Notes under the pieces: generated by a model | What the model was told of the DNA's origin: nothing | Seen by the model: only the letters and a program-made list of their open reading frames with translations | Database searches by the model: none | Translations under genes and position numbers: made by a program | NCBI RefSeq assembly: GCF_023278565.1 | Contig: NC_064682.1 | Location: 1,426,001-1,490,000 of the forward strand | Direction: 5' to 3' | Length of the DNA stretch: 64,000 bases | Source of the DNA: Colletotrichum lupini | Lineage: Eukaryota > Ascomycota > Sordariomycetes > Glomerellales > Glomerellaceae | Part shown: one piece after another, positions 11,475-22,684 of the stretch | Layout: each line of letters starts with the position of its first letter | Numbering within the stretch: the stretch's first letter is position 1

Positions 11475-13221
11475 TTAGACCTGGGCAGGCTTCTTCTCGG
11501 CATGCTCAGACATTCCCTGGATACCCTCAGCAGCCTCCTGCTTCTCGTTGTAGACAACATCTCTCGCCTCGGCATCAGCGTTACCGTGGAGACCAATTCT
11601 GTACCAGGGAAGCTCGAAGAGGCGATCCATATCCTCGAGAGCACGGCCAGAAGTCTCAGGAACGAAGAACCAAACCCAGGCACCACCGATGAGGGTGATG
11701 GCGGCGAACGACCAGAAGGTACCCATGGGCGAGATTCCACCGACGGAGGTGGATGCCAGCATATTGGGGACGGCACGAGAGTTGCCGTACTGGTTGGCAA
11801 AGTGAAGAGTCATGGCCCATGAGGTGGCGAGGGCGCGGACACGGAGGGGGAACAGCTCAGCAGTGAGGAGGTACTGCATGGAGTTCCAGCCGAGAGCCCA
11901 ACCGAAGCCAGAGACATAGATCATGGCGATGGCACCCTTACTAACGCCGACCAGGTTGGCGGGGAGCTCAAAGGACTCGTCGACACCAAGCTTGGGCACG
12001 TGGGTGAGGAAGGAAGCAATGTAGACCATGGCAATGGCTTGCAGAGTGATACCCGTAAGCAGAGCGCGCTTGCGACCGATGACATCGACCAGGAACAGCG
12101 CACAGCCGACAGCAGCGACGAGCTTGACGACACCGAAGACGGCGGTAATGAGAAGGGACTCGTTCTGGCCCTCGATACCAAGGATCTTGAAGAGATCGGG
12201 AGCGTAGAGGGTAATGGAGCCGGCGCCGGACCACTGGGAGAGGAACTGGACCATGGTGGTGAGGTAGAGACGGTACAAGTTGCTGGGGACGAGGAAGAGC
12301 TCCTTGACCTTTCCGAACCAGGTGGTACCCTTGGTGGCCTCGAGCTCTTCCTGGTGAGAGTGCTGGATGGCGTAGATCTCACGGGTGACGTACTCATGGT
12401 CGACGGGGAGGTGACGGAGGTGAGCCATGGTTTCGGTAGCCTCCTCAATCTTACCCTGCTTGACGAGGAAGCGGGGCGACTCGAATTGGAAGAAGGTCAA
12501 GATGAAGATGATACCAGCGAACATGATGTGCAGGGAGGTGGGCACGAGCCAGCGGTTGTGGGTGGTGTCGCCGAGGTGAATCTGGCAGCCGTAGTTTGTG
12601 AAGTAGGCGAGCACGATACCCAGGTAGACGAAGCCGGTGAAGACGCAGGTGCAGAGACCACGGACGGAGGCCGGGGCAATCTCGGCAAGGTAGACGGGAC
12701 CGACGACGGGTGTCTGGCCGACACCGAGACCGGCGATAAAACGACCAGCGTAGACGGCGCCGAGGTGTCCGTTGTTGGCCATGAAGATGGCAATACCGAT
12801 GATCCAGATGACGCAGAGTTGACGGGTAGCCCAGATACGGCCGATCTTATCGCAAATGACGAAGGCACTGTACGTGGTATCAGCGGTTAGAGAGAGTTCT
12901 GCGAAGAGACTTTGAAGAGGGAAAGTGTAGCCAAGCTTACAAGAGAGCACCAGCGACGGAACCGAGCTGAACCATGGCAGAAACGTTGGCCTTGATGTTG
13001 GTCTTCTCGGCAGCGCTGTATTGATCGTAGTGAATGAACTTTTGGAAATCCTTGGAACCGAAAGCGCCAGAGATGAGACCCTCATCGACACCACGGGCCG
13101 CGCCCATGAGCCCGAAGGAGATGACAGCGAACCATAGCCGCCAGTTGAAGACGCCCTCGGGTTCACCGAGGTCGCCCAACTTGAAGATGTTGATGGGCTT
13201 TTTGACACCACCGCCTGCCAT
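11475..13221 (-). CDS. MFS sugar porter (quinate/hexose transporter type), intact
   Basis: Two exons: 13221-12941 and 12867-11475, with a 73-nt intron 12940-12868 (GTAAGC...ACAG) joined as GALF-AFVICDKIGR. The product is 557 aa, normal for a fungal 12-helix sugar porter in the plasma membrane. Visible family marks are the DKIGR loop after helix 2, GRFIAGLGVG, PVYLAEIAP, the central FESPRFL motif, the LVDVIGRKRALL loop after helix 8, and PETSGRALEDMDRLF near the C-terminus. The start at 13221 (MAGGGVKKPINIFKLGD) is preferred because the longer upstream frame lacks transporter-like sequence. The substrate (hexose, quinate or other polyol) cannot be decided from sequence. GC-rich motifs resembling carbon-catabolite repressor sites lie about 260 bp upstream. 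Confidence 0.92.
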
Positions 13222-16200
13222 GTTGATGGTATTTGATTTGCTCGCACGGGATATTCAAGATGGACAAGAAAGGTGTGGGAGGAGGTGCGTGGGCTTTGGG
13301 GTATGAACACGACGGTTGAGGAACAAGAAACCCGAAGAAGGGAAAGGAGTGGTTCCTATTAATACTTAGATCTGAGGAGAGAAGGAGGAGGAGGGCACAC
13401 GTAGATCCATACCTCCCTCGTTCTACATCACACTAGATCCCATCTTCGCGTGGACCAACCCAACCTATCTCCCCCGTCCCCGCCCCAGAGAGTGAGATGA
13501 CAGCCAGCGGCCAATGCGACCCCATGGGAAAAGAAGGGTAGAGGATGTCGGGATGGATGGTCTCCGGCGACTGGCCAATCGCTCAACTTCCGTTCCACCA
13601 TCGTGAAAAATTACGAGGGGAAGGAATGAACGGATGGTGTCCTTGTTACGAAACTAAGCAAGGGTGGCTTGAGATGGGGGGTACCAGTATGGGGATGAAC
13701 ATGGAGATGCGTGGGGAGGAGACCTGGCGAGCGGCGGCGGTCGAACAAGGTCGTGAAGTGGGCGGCAGCTTGCCCAAATCCGGCCATGCCAACCGCGCGC
13801 CGGGGGCGGGTTTGGGGTAGGTTGGGGAAGACTAGGAAGACTAGGAAGACCAGGAGGGGGGGGGGAGAAGGCGGGAAGAAGGAAGATAGAAAGGCGACGA
13901 GGATGTTGCCGGTCAGATCTCCGGTGGCCTTTCCAGCTCGTACTCACAAGAGCCGCTGCCTATCGTCCATCTTGACTGTGACATTCGTCCACCTTCGTAG
14001 TTTTTCTCGGGCACACCTGTAAATGTGTCACCGCATAGGACCTATCTAATTATCCACTTTGATAATGCAATGGCAGAGTACACGTTATCCTCTCGGATCT
14101 TCGGCATGCTGAAAAAGGAAGGAAAATGTGTTGATGAATTACTCATTGCTAGGACGAGATATCACAATCTGAATCACAGCGAAGAACCGCCGAGTCGAAT
14201 TGATGTAAGTGAAAGTTGACGGAAAAGCAGGAAAAAAGGGGACCAAGAAAAAAGTGAATCAACGGAAAACACGCTGATACAAAACTCAAATTTCAAAAGC
14301 GTTCACCTGCCCCTCAAAAAGCGAGGATAACCACTGGTTGACACCGGATGACTGGTTGATTTAGCTCAAGGATAACCGTGGCTATAGGCAGCACGGTCTT
14401 CATGCCGCCCTCGTTCGCTTTCATATTTCGACATACGTTGGACTAGCGAGGCAGCCTATACTTGCCTCAACCGACGCGTTGGGATCAAGAGGCTCCCGCA
14501 AGTTTCCGTAATGCAACACACCTACATGCCATTCCATGCAGTAAGTTTTCGTAAACTGCTCTATCATTAGCCAAACCGTCAGACGGAGCTACGCCGCTCG
14601 TTCCATAGCGCACCGACGGCGCGCGCGAACGTTGATGGTGGTGGTCGGGACAAGAAATACGCCTCAAGTCTTGTTTGCGCCGGCAGGCTGCTGTCCCGCG
14701 TCGCTGGATTGGAACCAAGACTTTTCACCAAGGGCGATCAGCCAGCGCCAAGTGACGTGATGTCTCCCCCGGCTGGGCGTCTGGGCTCTGCCAAGAAGGA
14801 ACCTGAAGAGCTGGCCAAGTCGGACCTGGCGGCAGGGTTTACTGAGGTACCTTACCCAACGGCATCCAAAGTTGCGGTCCGGCTGACTGCTCGCGTGTTC
14901 TTGGCTCTTCTCACTGTGAGACAGACTGCAGTGATGCACTGCCTGACTACCTACCTAGGCTACGGATGAGTCTGTGTGTGCGTTGGCTGCGTTGTTCTCT
15001 GTGTGTGCGCGCTATCGTGCTACCCCTGGCTGATATAGGAGTTGGCTCCGCATTCTCCGCGCTTTGGGGTTTGGAGAAGATGAGATGGTCCAGACGAGCA
15101 ACCATTTCCCCGCAACATACCACTCTGGCACTGCAACCCTCCTCAAGGATTTCTAGAAACATTGGCTGCGATATGACTCGTCGACGGCCGATGCTCGCTA
15201 GTCTTGCTGACAAACGGATGAGCTCCAGGAGGAAGAGGGGACCAAGAAGATGGAGAACAAGACTGGAGTACGGTGACACGGTCTACGCAGAGGTAGTGAA
15301 GCCTACTGCGAAGAGGAGGGGGGGGAGATGGAATCCAAGACAAACCACTCGCAAAAGCCCCATCATCGGCCCATGATCCATGTCCAAAAGGCCGTTTGCG
15401 CGCGTGGAACCCAACAAAAACACGCAAGATTTCCCCCATCCCCATATCTCAAAGTGCTTGTTTCGTCGCTGGCTAAAGTGCTAACGCAAGCTGCCTTGCG
15501 TAAAGAACTGGATACCCGACAGGTTCGCACTCCGCAAGCTCGCAGCTCGCAGCTCGCCGCCGGCCGGTGGATCCCGAATGGACCGTTTCGGGCTTAAGTC
15601 GACGGGGCCATCAACTGCCGCTCGGCCATCTTCCGTGAGGGCGAAGACGGAGTGCGCCCGCGCCTCGAAGCCATTTTGGAATCGAGTCATCGCACCCCGG
15701 TCTGCTCCGGTTTATTGATACTTAGACGTGAAAAGATGCAGAGCGCCAGAGCCAGAGCCCGAACGGAGACTGGCTAATTCAGCCATTCAGCAGAAGAGCA
15801 GACATTAGCCTGCGACAAGGTCTGGCCCATCGGGGTTCGACCGACGATATTCGCCTCTCTCTTTCCTCTCACAGTGACTCTCGATCTCTTTCTCTTTCAT
15901 CTCCCTCGGCTCGGTGCCCATTTTTTCGTCTCCTCCCCTCATTTTAGCCAAATAAGATGGATCTCGTAGTGACTCTGACCCCGTAGAATAAGCTTACATG
16001 TCCGTACTTGGCCAACCAGAGGAACGATAATCTGCGCCGTGATACTTTGATACGCCTAGTGATTCGTGAGCTTTGGGGAAGATCCGGCGACAGCGCCAGG
16101 GTATCTCGGCCAGATTCCAAGTTTCCCAACCTCGTCCTAGGGCACGGTCTTGGTATCAACCCCAAGTCCCTTTGATGGATCATGGGCCTCCCTTCAACTC

Positions 16201-16537
16201 CAAAGACCCCACGGAGAAAGCTTCCTTCAATGGGGATGGTATGGGGAAAACTGGAGTTGGAATATCTAAGCGCTCAACTTACAGCTCGCGTGAGGTCTTG
16301 ACGCTTCCACACACACCAAAAGAGTAGCAGGCAATATAGGACAGAGACGCACACCATGTTCTTAAATGGCACATTCTCAATAACAGGGTGCTTCTTGTCA
16401 ACCTCGACGCGGACGGAGTCCACCCGTCAGGGTCGTCACATGGCGAAGGAAGCGGAGGACGTCCAACAGGCAACTCCCAGCCACCCAGGATCAAGCATGC
16501 AACCTACAGGTTTGCGGGGATTTCACGTCTTGGTAAA
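13222..16537. other. Sugar-porter promoter and 3.3-kb intergenic stretch
   Basis: The first few hundred bases should be promoter and 5' UTR of the minus-strand sugar porter. Further right there are only short overlapping frames on both strands without recognisable domains. A small tandem repeat (ACTAGGAAG units, about 13829-13850) and a G run end near 13865. Base composition is ordinary and not RIP-like. Confidence 0.5.
13478..13490 (-). promoter_or_regulatory. Possible CreA/CRE1-type sites upstream of the sugar porter
   Basis: On the gene's strand this GC-rich stretch contains CTGGGG and GCGGGG, both fitting the SYGGRG consensus of the carbon-catabolite repressor. It lies about 260 bp before the start codon. 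Such short motifs are common by chance, so this is suggestive only. Confidence 0.3.
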
Positions 16538-17305
16538 TTAGACCTCATACGATCGTCCCACGCGGCGGCATGCCAACAAGAACTTTTTTTCTCCCTGAAT
16601 TACACTAAGTATATTGGTCAAATCCTTTACCTGAGAATTTCCATGTTAGTGAAGAACTGGAGATCCTTCGTTCAAACTCAGACCGGCTTCGGAGGGCAGA
16701 ATAGAGAGCGAGTCCGACTGATCGACGGTTGCAACGCTACTAGCGGCACTTACCAACGGTCCCAGAAACCTGATTTGTATGCTCTCCCCGCGCAGTTTCT
16801 TTGTGACCGCTCCCATGGGCCATCGGCCATGTAACAGTCCATCCTTGGCGCCGAAGTCTCGCCCTTTCTCCGCGTTGTGCCATTCCCCTGGGAAATCCGT
16901 ACAAGATTACTCACCCACGGCCGACGAGACTCACCACTTTACTCATCTTCTGACCAACGACCTCCACATACCCTTGGTGCATGTCGCATAGTGGCTCTCC
17001 CCAAAGGCGACAACCCACTCAGCAGCAAAAGCGTCGTCAAAAATCCTCAGCAGCATCATCTGCTCCGGGTCCATGTCCACGCCGCAAACCTCGCACGGCG
17101 CGTTGACGGTTTCCTGGTCCTCGGCGGACAGCGTGACGATGTTCTTACACGAGCCGAAGAAGCACAAGCACTGCCCGCGGGCCGATGAGCAGACTTCGCG
17201 GCGTACCACCGCGACGTGGGCGCCCTTGCATCCGTCACGCGGGGTATTCCCGCCTACGGCGCCGGTGCAGTTTGCGGAGGCAATCCACTGGATGCACATG
17301 ACTGG
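16538..17305 (-). CDS. Cys-rich protein gene of unknown function, 5' side disrupted by a Fot1-like element
   Basis: A plausible minus-strand model is exon 17305-16972, intron 16971-16888 (84 nt; GTATGT...CCCAG), exon 16887-16754, intron 16753-16631 (123 nt; GTAAGT, CACTAAC branch, CTCAG), and exon 16630-16538 ending TAA. Phases agree throughout. The native sequence starts around VMCIQWIASANCTG. It has a run of cysteines in the first half (C-x8-C-type spacings, a CLCFFGSC cluster, CEVC) and a charged C-terminal half. The frame continues rightwards into the transposon repeat, so its apparent first residues (MAKRGWVDLP) are transposon-encoded. The natural start, and any signal peptide, was not found beyond the element. 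The Cys-rich first half resembles small secreted proteins, but no family is recognised. Confidence 0.45.
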
Positions 17306-17307
17306 TA

Positions 17308-17355
17308 AGTCGACCCACCCCCTTTTGGCCACCCCCCCCTTTTGGCCACCCCATT
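17308..17355 (+). repeat. Left terminal inverted repeat of the Fot1-like element
   Basis: 48 bp, perfect inverse of 19147-19194, starting AGTCGACCCACCCCC. It contains an internal direct repeat around TTTTGGCCACCCC. Confidence 0.85.
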
Positions 17356-19146
17356 AAAACATAGTATCAAAACATCGCTACTAACTATACTTAATTAATT
17401 AACTATCTTCTACTACTATAATAATATAATTATTATTCTCCCTAAGTAATTCGACCCTTACGAGTTAACTAGGACTAACTAGACGGTCGCTAGAGTCCTC
17501 TTAAGCTCTTTATATATCCTAAATATTCATAAACTTAGTATTTAGGTTTATTAATATATTCTTCTTTTTTTATAGCCTTAATTAGTTAACTTTAGTTTTT
17601 AAAACTCGAATATAGTATTAAAATATTACTAAATAGTAGGCTTACTCGCTAAATACTTTTTTTACTTTTTTAAATAATAGTCGTTAAGTATTATAGTCTA
17701 AACTAAGCTTTATAAATAACTTTAACTAATTATAGAGCTTGCTAGCCTTTTTAAGTATTAATTAGTTAATAATAGACGCTACTAATACTTAGTTAATAGC
17801 TTTTTTAGTATTACTAGTTACTTACTTAGTATTTACGGTCTTTTTAATTAGTATAACTAAGTTAAGTAGGACTATTAAATTAGTAAGTAGTCTAGCTATA
17901 TTAAGAGGATATAGTCTAGTTACTTTCTACTTACTTCGTATATTTAACGACGTTAGACTAGCTAAACAAGCTTTTTAATAATAGCTTAAGAAGTACCGCT
18001 TTTTAATAATAATAGAATTATTTACTATATCCTCCTTACTAAGCTCCTTCTTATACTTAGACTTAATAAGTCTAAAAATAGCTATATTTAATAGCTAAAG
18101 GATATAAGAAGTATATAATAATAAGAATAATAAGTAGACGTTATTTCTATAGTATTCTTATATAAATTTTATTATTATATAACTCTTATAACTATTTAGA
18201 ACTAATAGTCGAGGCTTATTAAGTATACTAAGCCCCCTAAGGGGGGGGGTTTTAGTTTATAATAAGAATACTATTTTTAACTACTTAAGGGCAGTCTTAT
18301 CGGTTATTTAGCTATTATATATTATTATAAATTCTTAACTAGTATAAGAGTTAAGTTTAAGTAAAAACTATTACTATTATACCGACTTTCCCTTATATAT
18401 AACTAGTAATTTAATAGCTCGATTATTAATAAAAATATACTCAATTATAAATACTTAAGTACGCGAACTAGGCTCTTTTTTTTATATTACTATAGTCTCT
18501 ATTTTACCTAAAACTAAGCTATTAAATCCCTTACCCTCTAAAATACTAATCTTATTTATATTATACTTATTAGCCTATTTAATATTACTAATCTTTAGTA
18601 TATTAAGTAATCTAAATTATAACTTAATTATATTAATAATAGCCCTATTTAGACGCCTCGAATTAATAATACGACTTTTTTAGACCTTAATTAATGAGTT
18701 TCTCTTTAAAAAAGCGTCTATCTATCTCTTTTTAAAAGGATTTATGTCCCCCTAGGATCTTAGAACTCGCTTAGTAAATTTTATAAGCTATTTATAAGTT
18801 AATATAATACTTAAATTATACTAAATATAAACTTATTAAATTAGCTAATCTTCTTATTATAAAAGAAGCCTCTAGAGGTTTATAAATACTATTACCCTTA
18901 TTTAGTAGCCTTTTTTATAATTATAAAGAGTTGACCTTAGAACTCCGAACTTAATTAAGGCCCGATTAACTAAGAGACCTCTTTTAATAGCCTTAAGAGC
19001 CCGAATAACTTTATTTTTAGTATACGAGACTATTATATATTAATAAATAAGTATATAAAAAAGAATTGTATTTGGACGATTTTTATAATTATTATAGTAG
19101 TTTAAAAATCGTGGGTAGGGTTTTAATATAGTGGCTGGGATAGAGA

Positions 19147-19194
19147 AATGGGGTGGCCAAAAGGGGGGGGTGGCCAAAAGGGGGTGGGTCGACT
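19147..19194 (-). repeat. Right terminal inverted repeat of the Fot1-like element
   Basis: 48 bp, perfect inverse of the left repeat, ending GGGTCGACT before the TA duplicate. Confidence 0.85.
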
Positions 19195-19196
19195 TA

Positions 19197-20230
19197 GTGG
19201 TTATCTTTCTCTTATTTCCCTCGTTAGGGTTATAGCTGCTACTATGTGAGTGAGATCCGAACGTGACAATCAGTTCGTGTGTCGTATCCGAAATTTTGCT
19301 TGATGTATTGCAATTGAATTCTGGGTATGCAGAGGATGTTTGCTGATACTAGCGAACTAAATACCTTTACCACACGGTGACTCTCGCTAAACAGACTCTA
19401 TGTTTGTGTGTCAAACAATAGCATTGTCTGTCATTTGAAGACCCAGCCCTTACCTCAATCGCCATATTATGTGTTCTATGAGCGAGTTTGATTCACAACC
19501 AATATCTTTAGTTTTTAGGTCGCAACACACACACATATCCCTGCACAATCGATTTCAATATCTTTTCTCTTTGTTTGGTTACGTTCTGTTAAAACAGTCT
19601 TTGAGCATCAACATGTCTTTTGTCTTTGAGCATCTGGTGAAAGTCGACGTTCACAAAAGAACGCCAAGAAACCTTGGCAACCGTGGTTCCAAGCCACTTG
19701 GCATCGCCAAGATGGGCTCCAGCTAGAGCCTCAACTCCAATGACCCGCATCTACACTTCTCATTCAACCGGTCTGATATTACGTTCCTCTTCCATCTAGA
19801 AAACAATATGCCTCAGTGGGATGCTGCAGCGGACACATCCTCCCGCAACCTAATCGAGACATGACATGAACCATCACCCCCGGCCCGCTGCCGCCATCTC
19901 ATCAACGAAGGTGCCGCATAGCCGGTCCAAAACGTGTCAATCCGTCAACCAACCCGCAGCACCGGAGTAATCCTCCTCCACCACAAAATTCTCCGCAACC
20001 TGTCAACATGCTCGCTTCCCCAGACCAGGCAAAGTGCCATGCCACGTTCCTCCTTCCTTCCCCATGGGCCATGACGGGGGTGAGGTAAATGAATCACCCC
20101 CTCCGAGTTGAGGAACATGAACCCCCGGTTCCAGAGAACGCACGCCACTTATACCCCGTTGATCCGTGAACTGCGTGCTCGTTTGAGTGTAGCTACCGCG
20201 CCGCCCCCAACGTTTCCCCAACGCGACCCT
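19197..20230. other. Intergenic between the Fot1-like element and the SET gene
   Basis: No supported gene. The minus strand just right of the element holds a CCCTAAC...TACCAG sequence that would make a good intron end for the interrupted Cys-rich gene, but no convincing upstream exon was found. The right part is probably the 3' UTR of the SET gene. Confidence 0.4.
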
Positions 20231-21654
20231 TTACCCCGTGCCGAGTTGCGTTCCCCCAAATTCCAGAAGAACTTCCCTTGCCCTTACCGTCCTCTCGTCG
20301 TCGTACCCCGCAAAGACCACCAGCTTCTCCACCGCCAACTTTGCATACTTCTTACTTAACTCCATCTCCCCCATGTTACGGTACACCCCAGCAACTATGC
20401 TATAGAACTCGCCCGCCTGCGCCGTCAACTCTTCTTTCACCAGGATATCTTCAAGCTCGTCGATCAGCTCCGCCACCAAAGACGGTGAGCCTGCGATGAC
20501 TGGGTCCTCGAGCTCCGAGAAGATCTCCGACAGCCGTCTGCGGTAAGCATCTGAGATGGCCAGCACTTCGGGAGAGGAACTACAGAGCACGCAGGTGCAG
20601 TTGAAACCCCACTCTTGAAGAGCCTTTTGCCGGTCTTGGTACAGCATGTTTAGCATCGAGTCTGTACGTTCCTGGTATTAGTCCTGTTCAAATGGCTGTG
20701 CGGGACGGATTCAGGGTTCTTACAACTGATGCTTAGTTCCTCGCCCGGCAAGATGTCTTTGTACGCCACGATTTCTAGTTCCAATGTCCGGGGCGAGAAG
20801 CGGGTTATTGCACTAGCTTTTGGTAAGCACTCTATCTTTACCTATGTTGTCTCGAGAAGGTTGCAGGCGTACTTGGGCTTACAAGCATGATTGATTCTCT
20901 GATTGGTGTCAGAAAAGCTGGAACAAGATGCTAGAAGCTGATCACCTACCGCGACCTGTGGAAACAGTCCAAGGTGGGCAACGTTATTGAAACTTGCGCC
21001 AAATGTGTTTGTTCGGATGATATCTTCCAGAACATGGCCCCCGGTGCTCCTAGAAAGTTCAAACACTCTTTGCTGATCCTCTCTCGGCAGCCGAATGAAG
21101 CCCTCCTCTAACACCCACAGAGCCTGCATCCAGCTAATCGGCTCAGATACTTGCGCCAATTGCACAACGACAGGGTGTTCCCTCAAGATGACATCCCCCG
21201 CGCGGATGCGGATGTTTGCGACAGCTCCTAAACCTTTACCCGGTATCGTCTCAACATCGAAGGGGAGTGGGTCGGCAGAATCAGGTGAAGGTTGAGTACT
21301 GGCCAATTGGGTGTCAAAATCCTCAACGAGGCTGACATCACCGGCTGCAACCTCTGGGCTTGTGATTACGAGAAGACCTTTGTTCCCCCGAAAGTCTTCT
21401 TTGATGAAAGCGCAGTGTTGTAGTGTCTTGTTTGACTTTGGGCCGACACATACCGGCTCTTGCGTCCATGGGCGCCATTCCGTGACCTTGGCAGCCTTCC
21501 CTGAACTATACTTCAATGGGCATTGTTGTTCAAACTCGATATTGGTAAGTGGACTAGGGGTATCAATAATGTGGTTGAAAGGAGTTGACGAAACAATAGT
21601 CGTAACCAACAAAAGGCAACTCCAAGGCCAAACTATAGACGAAGACAAGCCCAT
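20231..21654 (-). CDS. SET-domain (SMYD-like) protein with N-terminal signal peptide
   Basis: Three exons: 21654-20873, intron 20872-20813 (60 nt, GTACGC...CTAG), 20812-20724, intron 20723-20662 (62 nt, GTAAGA...ACAG), 20661-20231. The product is 433 aa. Residues 1-24 form a hydrophobic leader (WPWSCLLLVTTIV). A Cys-bearing segment spans about 40-110. The SET domain runs from about 132 (PGKGLGAVANIRIRAGDVIL) through NHACKPN (255-261) to GEELSISY (284-291), and a WGFNCTCVLC post-SET motif (308-317) is followed by a helical tail. SET proteins transfer methyl groups to lysines, and these core motifs are intact here. The splice choice is decided by the motifs: only these junctions restore NHACKPNA and SISY. 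A secretory leader is odd for a methyltransferase. An internal start is possible, but the upstream Met is the only good one before the Cys segment. Confidence 0.85.
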
Positions 21655-22320
21655 CGTAATCGCAACAAAGAGATAACAGATGGAATACCTAGGAGAAAAG
21701 CTATCCTCGAAACGACATGACCTTATAGAAAAGTTTCCTTCAGCCAAGCAATGGGAGCCTCGCCATCACCATTATAGCCGACCAATCGAGATAGTTGCCG
21801 CTGCCACCCTCCTTGGCGAAACAAGCGTGGCATTTAGGCTCAACCCGCGATACTACGACCCCTTGCGACGATCTTTTTCTCGGCGCAGGATCTCGCTAGA
21901 CTGAGATAGCTCCCGCTTTCTGCATTTCTGTACGGACCGGAGCGTCAAACGCCGCGATGCCAAGTTCTGCCAAGATGCTTGGTTTTTGGAGAAAGTCGTC
22001 GTGTGGCACGTTCTTTTAGCTGGGCTGGGCAAGACTTATGAGATGGAGGGGAACCCTGCAGCCATGGCGAAATTTGAAGAGCGTCTTAGAGTCAAGTGAG
22101 TCTTATTGGGTTCCTTGATGACGATGCCAAGACCAGGGAGAGGGGGATGATCTGTGGTGATCGGGGGACGAGTTTCGTCAAAAAGGACAGCTAAGATCAC
22201 AACGAGGGTATATCTAGCCGGTAGTATTCAAGCTCATTTGCTTTGCTTTGAACGTAACATGCTTCAGCATAAGACGAGCAAAAAGATACGGTTGCTAGTT
22301 CAATCGCTGACGGGAATTGA
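21655..22320. other. Intergenic: SET-gene promoter side and tRNA downstream region
   Basis: No supported protein gene. The right end lies downstream of the minus-strand tRNA. A T run on that strand about 35-40 nt past the tRNA end could serve as a Pol III terminator. Confidence 0.5.
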
Positions 22321-22448
22321 GCCCGACGTGGCTGGTTATTGTTAGTGAAATGTGCGACGATATTCAGGATAGGCGTCTGGTGCTTACGGGTCGAACCCAC
22401 AACCTTGAGATTAAGAGTCTCACGCTCTACCGATTGAGCTAGCCGGGC
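22321..22448 (-). tRNA. tRNA-Lys(CTT) split by a 56-nt insert in the T stem
   Basis: On the minus strand 22448-22388 (61 nt) gives acceptor GCCCGGC, D arm, anticodon arm TGAGA-CTCTTAA-TCTCA (anticodon CTT), variable loop, T stem GTGGG and T loop TTCGACC plus one C. The tRNA then breaks off. The missing end, CCACGTCGGGC, lies at 22331-22321. Joining the two parts gives a 72-nt cloverleaf with all stems paired (T stem GTGGG/CCCAC, acceptor GCCCGGC/GTCGGGC with one G-U). Both Pol III internal promoter boxes (TAGCTCAATCGG and GGTTCGACCC) are in the first part and uninterrupted. The insert is described separately. It is either a tRNA gene with a misplaced intron or a recently disrupted pseudogene. 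Confidence 0.75.
22332..22387 (-). other. Spliceosomal-intron-like insert inside the tRNA gene
   Basis: The 56-nt minus-strand insert begins GTAAGC, has a TTTCACTAAC branch-type sequence, and ends AATAACCAG. These are the same signals as the protein-gene introns of this window. It sits after nucleotide 61 of the tRNA, in the 3' strand of the T stem. Ordinary nuclear tRNA introns sit next to the anticodon and lack these signals. Confidence 0.7.
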
Positions 22449-22684
22449 AATTGATGCGGTTGATGAAGATTTATCGGGTGGATTGAAGCTGATGGATTTC
22501 AGGTTGTGCGTGAGGTGAGGGCACGATCCACATTCAACACCAAGGGCATCCATCGTAAACCCTCCGGACGACCCGGGCCTCGGCGGGTCGGGGTATGGGC
22601 CCTCTTTCGGGATGGCGTTTCGACTTGCCCAGCCTAGAGCAGGGTAGGGGACGGCTTTATAATATTCTAATTTAGGATAATAAT
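22449..22684. other. tRNA 5' flank and boundary of copia copy 2
   Basis: No gene seen. The sequence is GC-rich up to about 22655, then AT-rich as the element is approached. Confidence 0.5.

Larger units (their letters stand above)
17308..19194 (-). mobile_element. Fot1/pogo-like DNA transposon, RIP-degraded, TA target duplication
   Basis: A 1,887-bp element bounded by perfect 48-bp terminal inverted repeats that begin AGTCGACCC. It is flanked by TA on both sides (17306-17307, 19195-19196), as for Tc1/mariner-pogo elements. Each TIR contains the stretch CTTTTGGCCACCCC twice. The interior is saturated with A/T and stops. On the minus strand near 18212-18030 a degraded DDE-transposase stretch is still visible (RLLVLNSYKSY, then YRNNVYLL and later IKSKYKKEL). 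It aligns in form with the LDGHxSH catalytic block of Fot1/pogo transposases, with the catalytic Asp codon now Asn. It cannot encode an active transposase. Confidence 0.85.

Noticed and set aside
12000..12890. 296-residue acidic open frame antisense to the sugar porter
   Set aside because: It lies wholly opposite a well-supported transporter exon and has biased Asp/Glu/Gly composition typical of a codon-usage shadow.
22197..22553. 118-residue frame reading ARLAQSVERETLNLKVVGS
   Set aside because: This is the conceptual translation of the tRNA-Lys gene, a common misannotation.
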